A stretch of 42,857 bases of DNA from Planctomycetaceae bacterium (lineage in GTDB: Bacteria > Planctomycetota > Planctomycetia > Planctomycetales > Planctomycetaceae), in NCBI GenBank assembly GCA_029259845.1, contig JAJDEI010000127.1:1-42857 (forward strand). The letters are read 5' to 3'. A model generated the notes under the pieces. It was not told where the DNA came from. It was given only the letters and a program-made list of their open reading frames with translations, and ran no database searches. A program made the translations under genes and the position numbers. This document shows positions 1-7,660 of this stretch, piece after piece. Every line of letters starts with the position of its first letter. Position 1 is the stretch's first letter.

Positions 1-1
1 T

Positions 2-70
2 CATCAAGCGATCCTGCTCGGACACCTCCGCATGACCCTGCCCAGCCAACTCAAGCCAACCGAAATGTAG
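2..70 (+). CDS. Possible 3' end of an unidentified gene
   Basis: A reading frame enters from the left edge and ends at a TAG at 68-70, giving about 22 residues (HQAILLGHLRMTLPSQLKP, then TEM). The composition is protein-like, but a second frame is also open to position 138, so the assignment rests only on residue composition. No family can be named from so short a tail. Confidence 0.25.
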   Translation, partial: HQAILLGHLRMTLPSQLKPTEM

Positions 71-139
71 TGACGACTTTCACAGCCCGACCGTTACACG
101 GCAAGCACTTACGTCAATCACTGGGGAACTTGGGCTAAC

Positions 140-188
140 GCTCCGGGCTCTGACGGGATTGCTCCGGGCTCCGATGGGATTGCTCGGG
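140..188. repeat. Short tandem copies of the CTCCGGGCTC repeat
   Basis: Two 21-bp units at 140-160 and 161-181 (each GCTCCGGGCTC, then TGACGGGATT or CGATGGGATT) are followed by a truncated third unit at 182-188. The core AACGCTCCGGGCTCTGA recurs near 5621, 5648 and 7497, with a diverged copy near 13340, so this is a dispersed intergenic repeat family. The rest of 71-291 shows no gene I can support. Confidence 0.7.
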
Positions 189-291
189 ATATTCGTGTGA
201 CTACAGCAGACTTTGCGGCGGAAATCGTGAAAGAATGGCATTGTTCCCAGCCGGAACCGGTCGTAGAATCCGATAGAGGAATTGGAACCAC

Positions 292-330
292 ATGCCCGCC
301 GATGTACAACGCCTGAATGAGCTGCCGTGA
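292..330 (+). other. Possible 12-codon leader ORF coupled to the next gene
   Basis: An ATG at 292 preceded by GAGGA (276-280) opens a 12-codon frame, MPADVQRLNELP. Its TGA stop at 328-330 overlaps the GTG start of the receiver protein at 327 (GTGA). The good ribosome-binding site lies in front of this ATG rather than close to the GTG, so translational coupling is plausible. An alternative is that the gene once started here and was frameshifted. This is inference from start-site geometry only. Confidence 0.3.
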
Positions 331-2036
331 CGCCGTCGCCGCGAGTGCTGGTCTATGTGCCCCCTGATGCTGAGGGGGAAATCTCCGCTGCCGACTTTAC
401 CGCCGCAGCCGCCGACATTGTGACCTCGCTGCCGGATGCGGTGCAGCGGCTTCAAACGGGTCGGTATGAGGGGATCTCCGTTTGGGGGCCGGGCGCGGAC
501 TCGATCCGGTTTTTGCTGGAATCGGGGGGCTTGCTGGAGGAGTTGCCGGAAGCGGTCGTGCTGCTCGACCTCGATCTGCACATTCTGTGGTGCACGGGCC
601 AACTGGCTGAGTTTACGCATCAGACGGAGCCGCTCATTGGCCAGCGGTTTTACGATGCGTTCGGAACGCCGGAGATTCTGGGCCCCGACTTCTGTCCGTT
701 TCATACGGCCATCGGTTCGGGGGAATCGGCACAAAGCCGCCTGCGGGTGGGCGACAAGACGTACTTTGAGGTGCACGCGACCCCGTTGATGGAAGGGAAC
801 GGGGAAGACTCGTTGCCGTCGTATTTGCTGGTGACGGTGCGAGATGTTTCGGGCGACATGGCGCAGCGGTATAAGCTGTCGGCCATTTATCAGGCGGGAC
901 TCGAACTGGGGGACCTGCAGCCTCAAGAAGTGCTGGAGATGTCGGTGGAGGAACGGGTCGAGTTGCTCAAATCCAAGATCCTGCACTACACGCAGGACTT
1001 GCTGGAGTTTGAGACGGTCGAGATTCGTTTGATCGACGAAAAGACGAACATCCTCGAGCCGCTTTTGGCGGTGGGGATGGAGCCGGACGCCAAAGGCCGC
1101 GAGCTTGAAGCGAAAGCCGCGGACAACGGCGTGACCGGTTTTGTCGCTGCCACCGGTCGCAGCTATCTTTGCGAAGACACCAAAGCCGATCCCTTGTATC
1201 TGCGGGGGGCCCCGGATGCCCGCAGCTCACTGACGGTGCCGCTGATTTTGCATGATGCGTGTTTGGGGACATTCAACGTCGAGAGTCCTCGTCCGCGCGC
1301 ATTCACCAACAACGACCTGCAGTTTCTGGAGCTGTTCAGCCGCGAAGTGGCGATGGCCCTGAACACGCTCAACCTGCTGGAAGCGGAAAAAGGAGCGACC
1401 GCGAGCGAGAGTGCGTCGCAGATTCTCCGCGACGTCGCCCCATCGGTCGACCAGATTCTCAACGACTCCTACTGGGTGCTGGAGCGGTACATCGGCCATG
1501 ACCAGCAGGTGACGGAACGATTGCAGAACATCCTGCAGCATACCCGTAACATTCGCGAACAGATTCAGCAGATGGGGGAATCGGTCGCGACGAATCTCAA
1601 GCGGGTCCGTGCTCCGGCGTGGCACGAACGGCCCCAGCTGAAAGGGAAACGGGTGCTCGTCGTGGACAGCGATGCTGATGTCCGTAGCGCGGCCCACGCC
1701 TTCCTGGGACGGTACGGTTGCTTCGTCGAGACGGCTCACGACGGCGAAGAAGCGATGACCATGATCCGGCAATCCCATTACGACGCCGTGCTGACCGACA
1801 TTCGCCTGCCCGACATGAACGGAGCCGAATGCTTCTCGCGGATTCGCGAGATTCACGAGCATGTGCCGGTGATCCTGATGACCGGCTTCGGATACGATCC
1901 GACGCATTCGATCGTCAAAGCGCGGCAGATGGGATGCGAGTCGGTGCTCTTCAAGCCGTTCCGGCTGGACCAACTGTTGGCGGAGGTCGAGAAGGCGATC
2001 TCCGAGCCGCATCCGGTGACCGCGACGCACTCGTGA
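327..2036 (+). CDS. PAS-GAF-receiver protein without a kinase core
   Basis: This is a 569-residue cytoplasmic signalling protein. A PAS-like region lies at about residues 70-180 (PEAVVLLDLDLHILWCTG) and a GAF domain at about 200-350. A helical stretch at about 355-430 is where a histidine kinase would carry its dimerisation helix, and a receiver domain spans about 440-560. The receiver has the acidic pocket VVDSDAD, phosphoacceptor D491 in VLTDIRLPDM, the LMTGFG threonine and K543 in FKPF. No H-box or HATPase domain is visible, so it probably senses a ligand or redox state and receives phosphate from a separate kinase. The GTG start is forced by an in-frame TGA at 318-320. It is convergent with algH. 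The family assignment by domain is firm; the signal and output are unknown. Confidence 0.85.
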   Translation: MTPSPRVLVYVPPDAEGEISAADFTAAAADIVTSLPDAVQRLQTGRYEGISVWGPGADSIRFLLESGGLLEELPEAVVLLDLDLHILWCTGQLAEFTHQTEPLIGQRFYDAFGTPEILGPDFCPFHTAIGSGESAQSRLRVGDKTYFEVHATPLMEGNGEDSLPSYLLVTVRDVSGDMAQRYKLSAIYQAGLELGDLQPQEVLEMSVEERVELLKSKILHYTQDLLEFETVEIRLIDEKTNILEPLLAVGMEPDAKGRELEAKAADNGVTGFVAATGRSYLCEDTKADPLYLRGAPDARSSLTVPLILHDACLGTFNVESPRPRAFTNNDLQFLELFSREVAMALNTLNLLEAEKGATASESASQILRDVAPSVDQILNDSYWVLERYIGHDQQVTERLQNILQHTRNIREQIQQMGESVATNLKRVRAPAWHERPQLKGKRVLVVDSDADVRSAAHAFLGRYGCFVETAHDGEEAMTMIRQSHYDAVLTDIRLPDMNGAECFSRIREIHEHVPVILMTGFGYDPTHSIVKARQMGCESVLFKPFRLDQLLAEVEKAISEPHPVTATHS

Positions 2037-2086
2037 TTCCGATGCCCTCGTGGATGACGTGCTTGAGACCGGCGCACGCGGAGCAA

Positions 2087-2104
2087 GCTCCGCGGCGAAT
2101 TGGG
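2087..2104. terminator. Perfect hairpin between convergent genes
   Basis: CGCGGAGC-AA-GCTCCGCG forms a perfect 8-bp stem in the 121-bp spacer between the receiver gene and the convergent algH gene. It could stop transcription from both sides, but no U-tract follows on either strand. It may equally be a REP-like palindrome. Confidence 0.35.
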
Positions 2105-2157
2105 GTCGTGGCGATGTGGTTTTTGTTGCGAGCGTCCCGGTTGACAGGAGACGAGCG

Positions 2158-2724
2158 TCAATTCCATTCGGGGTGGTCGCTGGTGTGCGGCAGTAGCCGG
2201 TGCGTTTCGTAGACCTCTTTGACCAGTTCGTCCCACACTTCGTAGGGATCGTCGTCGAATAAATAGTCCATGTTGGCGGGGATGTCGAACCAGTCGCCGC
2301 GATTGATCTCGGACTCCAATTGCTCCGGTGCCCAGCCGGCGCACCCGCAATAGACACGGAACGGCAAGCCATCCTCGTCGCAGAGCGCCCGCTGGACGAC
2401 TTCCTCGAAGACTTCAGGGTTTGTCCCGACGTAAATCCCGGGGAGGATCGGCGGTTCTCCATTGCTGAGTTCATCCGCGCTGTGCACGATGAACAACGCA
2501 TTGGGTTCAACCGGTCCGCCCACATACACCACGTCGTCCGTGTGAGGCAGCTCGAAATGTCCGCCGAGAGCGTTGGCGATGCTGACCGATGAAGGGCGGT
2601 TGACGATGATGCCCAGCGCCCCTTCGTCGCCATGCTCGATCATCAACACGGCGGTCTTGAAGAAGTTGGGATCCCGCATCCGGGGTCCGGCAATCAGAAA
2701 ATGTCCTCGAAGCGATTCTGGCAT
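2158..2724 (-). CDS. algH: YqgE/AlgH family protein (UPF0301)
   Basis: The 188-residue product matches the UPF0301/DUF179 fold throughout. It has the N-terminal signature LRGHFLIAGPRMRDPNFF, then VLMIEHGDEGALGIIVNRP, and VYVGGPVEP near residue 70. The length is typical of the family (about 185-190). The biochemical role of the family is not settled; in Pseudomonas AlgH was named for an effect on alginate genes. The protein is soluble and has no signal peptide. It is transcribed alone, convergent with the receiver gene and divergent from the ECF sigma gene across a repeat-bearing spacer. Confidence 0.9.
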   Translation of the reverse strand: MPESLRGHFLIAGPRMRDPNFFKTAVLMIEHGDEGALGIIVNRPSSVSIANALGGHFELPHTDDVVYVGGPVEPNALFIVHSADELSNGEPPILPGIYVGTNPEVFEEVVQRALCDEDGLPFRVYCGCAGWAPEQLESEINRGDWFDIPANMDYLFDDDPYEVWDELVKEVYETHRLLPHTSDHPEWN

Positions 2725-2846
2725 CCCGTCTCACCGTCACCAACTCAGATCGATTGAAGTGGGCTGCATTATACGCGGTTGCTGACGGATCGAACAGCAG
2801 GCATGTCTGATTCGGTGAGCATTGGGGGCATCCGCAAAATGATGGA

Positions 2847-2986
2847 GGTGGCTGGGGCGATCTGAAATCGATGATCGGTCAGCCGCCCGGAACTCTGGGG
2901 CTGTGGACGGTGAACGAACCGCGCCCACAGCCCCAGTTTTCTGTTTGAGGACACGTTTCCGTGGCCCCAGCAGCGCCCCAGCCATC
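2847..2986 (+). repeat. Palindromic GGTGGCTGGGGC element, copy 1
   Basis: This 140-bp element has terminal inverted repeats (GGTGGCTGGGGC at 2847-2858; GCCCCAGCCA at 2975-2984, one mismatch in the next bases). An internal 12-bp perfect hairpin pairs CTGGGGCTGTGG (2895-2906) with CCACAGCCCCAG (2925-2936). Copies of the same length lie at 14671 and, inverted, at 29893-29755. Weaker similarity to copy 2 extends leftward to about 2785. It accounts for most of the 456-bp spacer 2725-3180; I see no gene there. Confidence 0.85.
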
Positions 2987-3180
2987 CGACCGTCTGTTGC
3001 CCGCGGCTCTGAGGTTGGCGTGTGGTCGGTCACAGGATCACCGCTGAGGCGATGACCGGTTTGACCGTGCGGGTTTCGCCTGTCAGAATCGGCCTCACTG
3101 GATCGCTCGCGGCCAGTTTCTTCTCGACCGGATGTCCCGGTTGGTGTTCCGTCCTTTCGCCGATGGGGGGATCCTTGCTG

Positions 3181-3819
3181 ATGCCACTCTCTGAGGACCA
3201 GTTGGTTGCGCGGCTCAAAGCGGGGGACCGGGACGCGCTGGCGGAGTTTATCGGTCGCCGCCGCCCGCAGCTAACGGCGTTCATTGTCAAACGGATGAGC
3301 GACCGGCTGCGCACGAAGGTTGAAGCCTCGGACGTGCTTCAGGAGGTGACGGTCGCCGCGCTCAACGGTCTGGCAGACGTGGAACTGGGGGACCGCGACC
3401 CGTTCAGTTGGCTGTGCCAGCAGGCGGAGCGGCGGATCATCGACGTTCATCGGCACCATTTTGGAGCGCAGAAACGAGCCGCGCATGGAGAGGTCGGCCT
3501 GCACGCGCCTGCTGCGGGACGGGATGAGGGACAAATCGCCGACCTCGTCGCTGCAAGCATGACTTCGCCCAGCAGTGCCTTTTCGCGACGGCAGAAGGAA
3601 TTTCACATGCTCGAAGCCCTGCAGAGCCTTCCGGACGATGCCCGTGATGCGCTGCGGCTGCGTTACCTGGAAGGGCTGCCGAGCAAGGACATCGCCGCAC
3701 GGTTGGGGAAATCGGACGGAGCGACGCGCGTGCTGCTCAGCCGCTCGCTCAACAAGCTGCAGGACATGCTCTCCCAGAATGATGAGTTTCAAAGCCTCAT
3801 CATTCTGCGACCGGACTGA
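3181..3819 (+). CDS. ECF-type RNA polymerase sigma factor
   Basis: The 212-residue protein has a sigma-70 region 2 at about residues 5-95 (LVARLKAGDRDALAEFI, then DVLQEVTVAAL and the helix FSWLCQQAERRIIDVHR). Region 4 lies at about 145-205 (LQSLPDDARDALRLRYLEG, SKDIAARLGKSDGATRVLL helix-turn-helix). The frame is open back to 3022, but the sigma similarity begins right after the ATG at 3181, which has a G-rich stretch about 9 bases upstream, and the upstream part runs through repeat-like spacer. No anti-sigma factor gene is adjacent. Target promoters cannot be read from the sequence. Confidence 0.88.
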   Translation: MPLSEDQLVARLKAGDRDALAEFIGRRRPQLTAFIVKRMSDRLRTKVEASDVLQEVTVAALNGLADVELGDRDPFSWLCQQAERRIIDVHRHHFGAQKRAAHGEVGLHAPAAGRDEGQIADLVAASMTSPSSAFSRRQKEFHMLEALQSLPDDARDALRLRYLEGLPSKDIAARLGKSDGATRVLLSRSLNKLQDMLSQNDEFQSLIILRPD

Positions 3820-4050
3820 CGGGCCGTTCCGCGAACAATCTCCGAACGGCGGCCACGCACACTGAGGCCGCATAGTTCGCGTACTTTGCCGTTTATGTCA
3901 GAAAACAGCCCCACTCCTGTTTGCCATTCCTGAGGAATTTTGAGATTTCCGGAATACTCGCCTCGTGGATTGGATCATCTTGGCGTGGTGTGGTATTGAT
4001 CGCACCAGACTGTTAACAGCCACCCATTCACGACGGAAGAGAGACAAGCC

Positions 4051-4305
4051 ATGAAATCGTTTTCCACATTCGCCATGTTCGCCGGATTGCTGATGTTCAC
4101 CGCAGTTGGCTGCGGCGATCAAGGCGGAACAGGTGCTGCCCCGGCAGCCGGTGAAGCCGCCGCCCCCGCAGAGGGTGCCGGTGCAGAAGACCACGCCGAT
4201 CACGACCACGCCGAAGGCGAAGACCACGCTGATCACGCGGACGGCGAAGAAGCTGCCGAAGGCGAAGCGGCTGCCGGTGAAGAAGAAACCCCCGCCGAAA
4301 ACTAA
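4051..4305 (+). CDS. Small His/Asp/Glu-rich lipoprotein
   Basis: The 84-residue product has a lipoprotein signal peptide (KSFSTFAMFAGLLMFTAVG) with the lipobox ending at Cys21. The mature part is low complexity: an Ala/Pro/Glu-rich stretch, then a His/Asp/Glu cluster at about residues 47-67 with five histidines spaced by acidic residues. Such a tail could bind divalent metals; that is inference. The start follows a strong Shine-Dalgarno (GGAAGAGAG) and the gene ends just before a strong hairpin terminator, so it is a monocistronic, genuine small gene. I recognise no named family. Confidence 0.8.
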   Translation: MKSFSTFAMFAGLLMFTAVGCGDQGGTGAAPAAGEAAAPAEGAGAEDHADHDHAEGEDHADHADGEEAAEGEAAAGEEETPAEN

Positions 4306-4327
4306 TCGCTCTTGCGGTCGACAAGCC

Positions 4328-4362
4328 ACGCGACGTGCTCCATCAGAGCACGTCGCGTGTTT
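4328..4362 (+). terminator. Rho-independent terminator of the lipoprotein gene
   Basis: A perfect 13-bp stem (ACGCGACGTGCTC at 4328-4340, GAGCACGTCGCGT at 4346-4358) with a 5-base loop CATCA is followed by GTTTC. It lies 22 bases after the stop codon. Confidence 0.85.
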
Positions 4363-4439
4363 CATGAGGAGGGCGCGCAAGAATCGGCCGTTGCTCGCCT
4401 GCCAGAACGTCGGGAGCAATTGGCGTTGCCCCTCCCTCG

Positions 4440-4463
4440 GCACGGCTGACACAGCCGCGGCAC
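4440..4463. repeat. Hairpin repeat CGGCTG-ACA-CAGCCG
   Basis: The hairpin CGGCTGACACAGCCG (4443-4457), flanked by GCA and CGGCAC, matches in reverse complement the first hairpin of the palindromic unit at 15968. It lies downstream of purM, in the spacer to the lipoprotein terminator. Confidence 0.6.
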
Positions 4464-4513
4464 AGCTTTCAGGAGGTTCGCAGTCAGGCATGGCTGCTCC
4501 CTGGCTGAACGGC

Positions 4514-5557
4514 TCACGCGGGGACGACGGTGCCGATTCGCTGCGACTCCCGCCCTGCCCCGCTCACCGCCGCCTCGTTCAATTGGGACAACACGTGGTC
4601 CGCTGCATCGGACTTGACGATGAGCGCCAGCCCGACCCCCATATTGAAGACGCGGTCCATCTCCTCCGAATCGATGTCCCCCAAGCTCTGCAGCCATTGA
4701 AACACCGGCGGCACGTCGCCCGACGAGCGGTCCAATTCGATGCCGCAACCCTCCGGCAAGAGGCGCGACACGTTCTCAGCGAGTCCGCCGCCGGTAATGT
4801 GGGCGATGCCCGTGACGGCTGGTCGCAGTTCCGGGTCGCCCATCAGTGCGCGGACGACATCTGCATAGATGCGTGTGGGGATTAGCAGTGCTTCGCCGAC
4901 GGTTGTGCCGAGTTGGTCGATTTGGTTGTCAATTCCCAGTCCCGCCTGTTCGAAGACAACCTTGCGGACCAAACTGAATCCGTTGGAGTGCAGCCCGTTG
5001 GAGGGGACGCTCAGAATGGCATCCCCCGCCCCAATCCGGGATCCGTCGATGAGTTGGGACTTTTCGACAACGCCGACGCAGAAGCCGGCCATGTCGAAAT
5101 CGCCCGCCGCGTAGAGGTCCGGCATGATGGCTGTCTCGCCGCCAATCAGAGCCGCGCCGGCCTGCAGGCAACCGTCGCTGACTCCCTTGACCAGTTGCTC
5201 GATCAGATCCGGATCGTCCTTGCCGAGCGCGAGATAGTCCAGAAAAAAGAGCGGCTCCGCCCCCAGGCAGAGGCAGTCGTTCACGCACATCGCCACCAGG
5301 TCGACGCCGACGGTATCGAACCGCCCCGCACGGATGGCCACTTTGAGCTTCGTCCCGACACCATCGGTGCCGCTGACCAGGACCGGGTCCTCATAGCGGC
5401 GACCGTCCCCCTGAAGCTGAAACAACCCGGCGAATCCCCCGACGAGCGGCATCACTCGCGGCGAATGTGTGCGGCCAATCAGCCTCGGCAGCCGTTGCAT
5501 GGACTGCTCATAGAGTTCGAGGTCGACGCCGGCCGATTTGTAGGTTGTTGCGCTCAT
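4514..5557 (-). CDS. purM: Phosphoribosylformylglycinamidine cyclo-ligase (AIR synthetase)
   Basis: The enzyme closes the imidazole ring: FGAM + ATP gives 5-aminoimidazole ribotide in purine synthesis. The 347-residue length is normal. Motifs in order are YKSAGVDLELYE at the N-terminus, LVSGTDGVGTKLKVA (ATP/substrate loop), IGGETAIMPDLYAAGDFD, SNGLHSNGFSLVRKV, HITGGGLAENVSR and VFNMGVGLALIV near the C-terminus. The frame stays open far upstream, but that extension is the antisense of the phosphorylase gene. The ATG at 5557 gives the canonical N-terminus, although its ribosome-binding site is weak. It is divergent from the phosphorylase gene across a 216-bp spacer full of short repeats. Confidence 0.96.
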   Translation of the reverse strand: MSATTYKSAGVDLELYEQSMQRLPRLIGRTHSPRVMPLVGGFAGLFQLQGDGRRYEDPVLVSGTDGVGTKLKVAIRAGRFDTVGVDLVAMCVNDCLCLGAEPLFFLDYLALGKDDPDLIEQLVKGVSDGCLQAGAALIGGETAIMPDLYAAGDFDMAGFCVGVVEKSQLIDGSRIGAGDAILSVPSNGLHSNGFSLVRKVVFEQAGLGIDNQIDQLGTTVGEALLIPTRIYADVVRALMGDPELRPAVTGIAHITGGGLAENVSRLLPEGCGIELDRSSGDVPPVFQWLQSLGDIDSEEMDRVFNMGVGLALIVKSDAADHVLSQLNEAAVSGAGRESQRIGTVVPA

Positions 5558-5602
5558 GGATGTTGTCCGTGGACGGTTGGCTGATTCCCGCGTTGACCTG
5601 TC

Positions 5603-5669
5603 GCGACCCGTTGCTGACCCGTTGCTAACGCTCCGGGCTCTGATTTTCCTAACGCTCCGGGCTCTGATT
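5603..5669. repeat. Two copies of the CTCCGGGCTCTGA repeat
   Basis: TAACGCTCCGGGCTCTGATT occurs at about 5626 and 5649, preceded by a duplicated GACCCGTTGCT. It lies in the divergent purM/phosphorylase spacer and belongs to the same family as the copies at 140, 7497 and 13330. Confidence 0.7.
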
Positions 5670-5673
5670 CGGT

Positions 5674-5701
5674 TTGTCTGTGGACGGTGGTCGACAGACA
5701 A
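5674..5701. promoter_or_regulatory. Inverted repeat TTGTCTGT-N12-ACAGACAA
   Basis: Perfect 8-bp arms (5674-5681 and 5694-5701) lie 72 bases before the phosphorylase start. Position and symmetry fit an operator, but a related non-palindromic stretch (TTGTCCGTGGACGGT) near 5564 suggests it may simply be part of the spacer repeat family. Confidence 0.3.
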
Positions 5702-5773
5702 TTGGTCGTTTTTCTGTGATAATCCGCTGGGCTGTCTTTGCGACCTTCCCGGAACCCGAAGCGTACGTCCCCT

Positions 5774-7057
5774 GTGAACGCCACACAACTGATCGCCCGT
5801 AAACGTGACGGCGAAGTGCTCAGCGACCGCGAGATCGGTTGGCTGATCGACGCCTATGTGAGCGGCGATCTGCCCGACTATCAGATGGCCGCGCTGGCGA
5901 TGGCGGTCTACCTGCGGGGGATGACGGACGAAGAGACCGCCGCGCTGACGCTTTCGATGCTGAATTCGGGGGTGACCTTGTCGTGGGAGGGTCGCACGGT
6001 TCCTCTCGTCGACAAGCATTCGACCGGCGGGATCGGCGACAAGGTCTCGCTGATTCTGGCCCCGCTGCTGGCGTGTTGTGACGTCCGGGTGCCGATGATC
6101 TCCGGTCGCGGGCTCAGCCCCACCGGCGGGACGCTGGACAAGCTGGAGGCGATCCCCGGTTTTCGGACGGACCTCAGGATCGGTGAGTTTCAACAACTCT
6201 GCGACTCGGTCGGCTGCGTCATCGCCGGTGCGACCGCCGACCTCGTTCCCGCCGACCGCAAGCTGTATGCCCTTCGCGACGTGACGGCGACGGTCAGTTG
6301 CATTCCCTTGATCACCGCCAGCATCATGAGCAAGAAACTGGCGGAGGGCCTCGACGCGCTGGTCCTGGACGTCAAACATGGCAGCGGGGCGTTCATGAAG
6401 ACGTCCAATGAGGCGGGCCAACTCGCGCGGTCGATGGTCGCGACCGGCAAGCGGCTCGGCGTGGCGACGACCGCGCGGCTCACCGACATGAACCAACCGC
6501 TCGGCCGCATGGTCGGCAACGCGGTTGAAGTGGATGAATCGATCGACGTGCTCCAAGGCGAAGGACCCGCAGACGTTCGCGAACTAACGCTGGCGTTGGG
6601 AGCGGAGGTGCTGCGGTCCGCGGGACGATTCGACACGTGCGAAGAGGCGGAACAGCACCTGGCACAGCAGTTGTCCTCAGGACGGGCGCTGGAGAAGTTT
6701 CGGGAGATGGTCGCAGCTCAGGGAGGCGACCTCCCAGCGGCGCGACTTGTTGCTCCGGCCAGTGAGATCGTCGCGCGGACAGCGGGGGTGATTCAGACGG
6801 TCGACGCTGAGTCGCTGGGGTACGCGGTGATTGAGATGGGTGGGGGACGGAAGGTGCAGAGCGATCGCGTCGATCCTGCGGTGGGGATCGAAATGCGGGT
6901 GCGGATTGGAGACGAAGTAGCGCGGGGGCAACCGTTGGCGCGGGTGTTTGCGAAACCGCAAGCGATGGATGCGGCCCGGGGGATAATCGAAAGCGCGATC
7001 CGGGTCGGCGAAGAACGTGTCGATCCGCCGGTCTTGATGGGGGAACGAATCCGATGA
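5774..7057 (+). CDS. Pyrimidine-nucleoside (thymidine) phosphorylase
   Basis: The enzyme performs phosphorolysis of thymidine/uridine/deoxyuridine to base and (deoxy)ribose-1-phosphate. The 427-residue length is right for the family. The N-terminal helical domain starts ATQLIARKRDGEVLSDREI. The phosphate-binding glycine loop is DKHSTGGIGDKVSL, followed by SGRGLSPTGGTLDKLEAIPG, the substrate Arg in LYALRDVTATV and the Ser/Lys pair in ITASIMSKKLAEG, with KHGSGAFM after. The usual GLGHTGG is GLSPTGG here, so the conserved histidine is replaced by proline. The GTG at 5774 gives the standard N-terminus; a frame extension upstream is open but not conserved. The stop overlaps the cytidine deaminase start by four bases, indicating one transcription unit for pyrimidine salvage. 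Confidence 0.93.
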   Translation: MNATQLIARKRDGEVLSDREIGWLIDAYVSGDLPDYQMAALAMAVYLRGMTDEETAALTLSMLNSGVTLSWEGRTVPLVDKHSTGGIGDKVSLILAPLLACCDVRVPMISGRGLSPTGGTLDKLEAIPGFRTDLRIGEFQQLCDSVGCVIAGATADLVPADRKLYALRDVTATVSCIPLITASIMSKKLAEGLDALVLDVKHGSGAFMKTSNEAGQLARSMVATGKRLGVATTARLTDMNQPLGRMVGNAVEVDESIDVLQGEGPADVRELTLALGAEVLRSAGRFDTCEEAEQHLAQQLSSGRALEKFREMVAAQGGDLPAARLVAPASEIVARTAGVIQTVDAESLGYAVIEMGGGRKVQSDRVDPAVGIEMRVRIGDEVARGQPLARVFAKPQAMDAARGIIESAIRVGEERVDPPVLMGERIR

Positions 7058-7446
7058 ATCGTCAACAACTGATCGATGCGGCGGTGGCTGCCCGTCGGCA
7101 AGCATATGCGCCGTACTCGGAGTTCCGGGTGGGAGCAGCGATTGAGACGGTCTCCGGAGAGATGTTTGTCGGGTGCAATGTCGAGAATGCGTCGTACGGG
7201 CTGACGATCTGTGCAGAGCGGGTGGCGGTCTGCGCGGCGGTGGCGACGGGGCAGCGGGAGTTTGTCGGCTGTGCGGTCGTTACGTCGGGCGGAGCGATGC
7301 CATGTGGTGCGTGCCGTCAGTTTCTGGCGGAGTTCGCCGCGCGGCTGCCGGTGCTGATCGTCGATGCGGACAGCGGCGAGGTCGTCGCGGAAACGGACAT
7401 TGGGGAGTTGCTGCCGGGGAGGTTTCGGCTGCGGGAAGATGTGTGA
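7054..7446 (+). CDS. cdd: Cytidine deaminase
   Basis: The enzyme deaminates cytidine and deoxycytidine to (deoxy)uridine, the substrate of the phosphorylase encoded just upstream with an ATGA overlap. At 130 residues it is the homotetrameric short form. Zinc ligands and the catalytic Glu are visible: C53-A-E55 in TICAERVAV, and C84 and C87 in MPCGACRQF. The N-terminal YAPYSEFRVGAA and NVENASYGLT are family signatures. Confidence 0.95.
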   Translation: MNRQQLIDAAVAARRQAYAPYSEFRVGAAIETVSGEMFVGCNVENASYGLTICAERVAVCAAVATGQREFVGCAVVTSGGAMPCGACRQFLAEFAARLPVLIVDADSGEVVAETDIGELLPGRFRLREDV

Positions 7447-7496
7447 TGTGAGTTTGGTGAGCGTCTATCGAGTCTGGTTGCGGGGATTGACCCGTC

Positions 7497-7582
7497 GCTA
7501 ACGCTCCGGGCTCTGATTCTGTGCACACACTGGTTGGCCCACCGGTTGCGACCGGTGGGATTGGGGGGGGAGAGAGAGGGGG
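7497..7582. repeat. CTCCGGGCTC repeat plus hairpin and purine tract
   Basis: GCTAACGCTCCGGGCTCTGA starts at 7497. It is followed by a 9-bp hairpin CCCACCGGT-TGCG-ACCGGTGGG (7538-7559) and a G/A-only tract to about 7582. The hairpin could terminate the deoA-like/cdd transcript but has no U-tract. The segment lies between cdd and serC and holds no gene. Confidence 0.6.
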
Positions 7583-7660
7583 CGTCTGTTGACGGGTTGG
7601 TGGGTCGCGCGATATGAGTGCGATGGACGCGGAGGACGGGTTTTTCACAGGTGAACTTCG

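Noticed and set aside
1227..2633. Minus-strand 468-residue frame across the receiver gene and algH
   Set aside because: It is out of frame with AlgH and antisense to the receiver domain; no coherent family signature.
2737..3033. Open frames through the palindromic elements (also at 14597-14833 and 29600-29815)
   Set aside because: They translate the repeat itself, which is why they look alike; length, ribosome-binding sites and composition do not support genes.
5558..6556. Minus-strand open frame extending purM to 680 residues
   Set aside because: The extra 333 residues are the antisense of the phosphorylase gene, have no recognisable domain, and PurM has its standard N-terminus at 5557.
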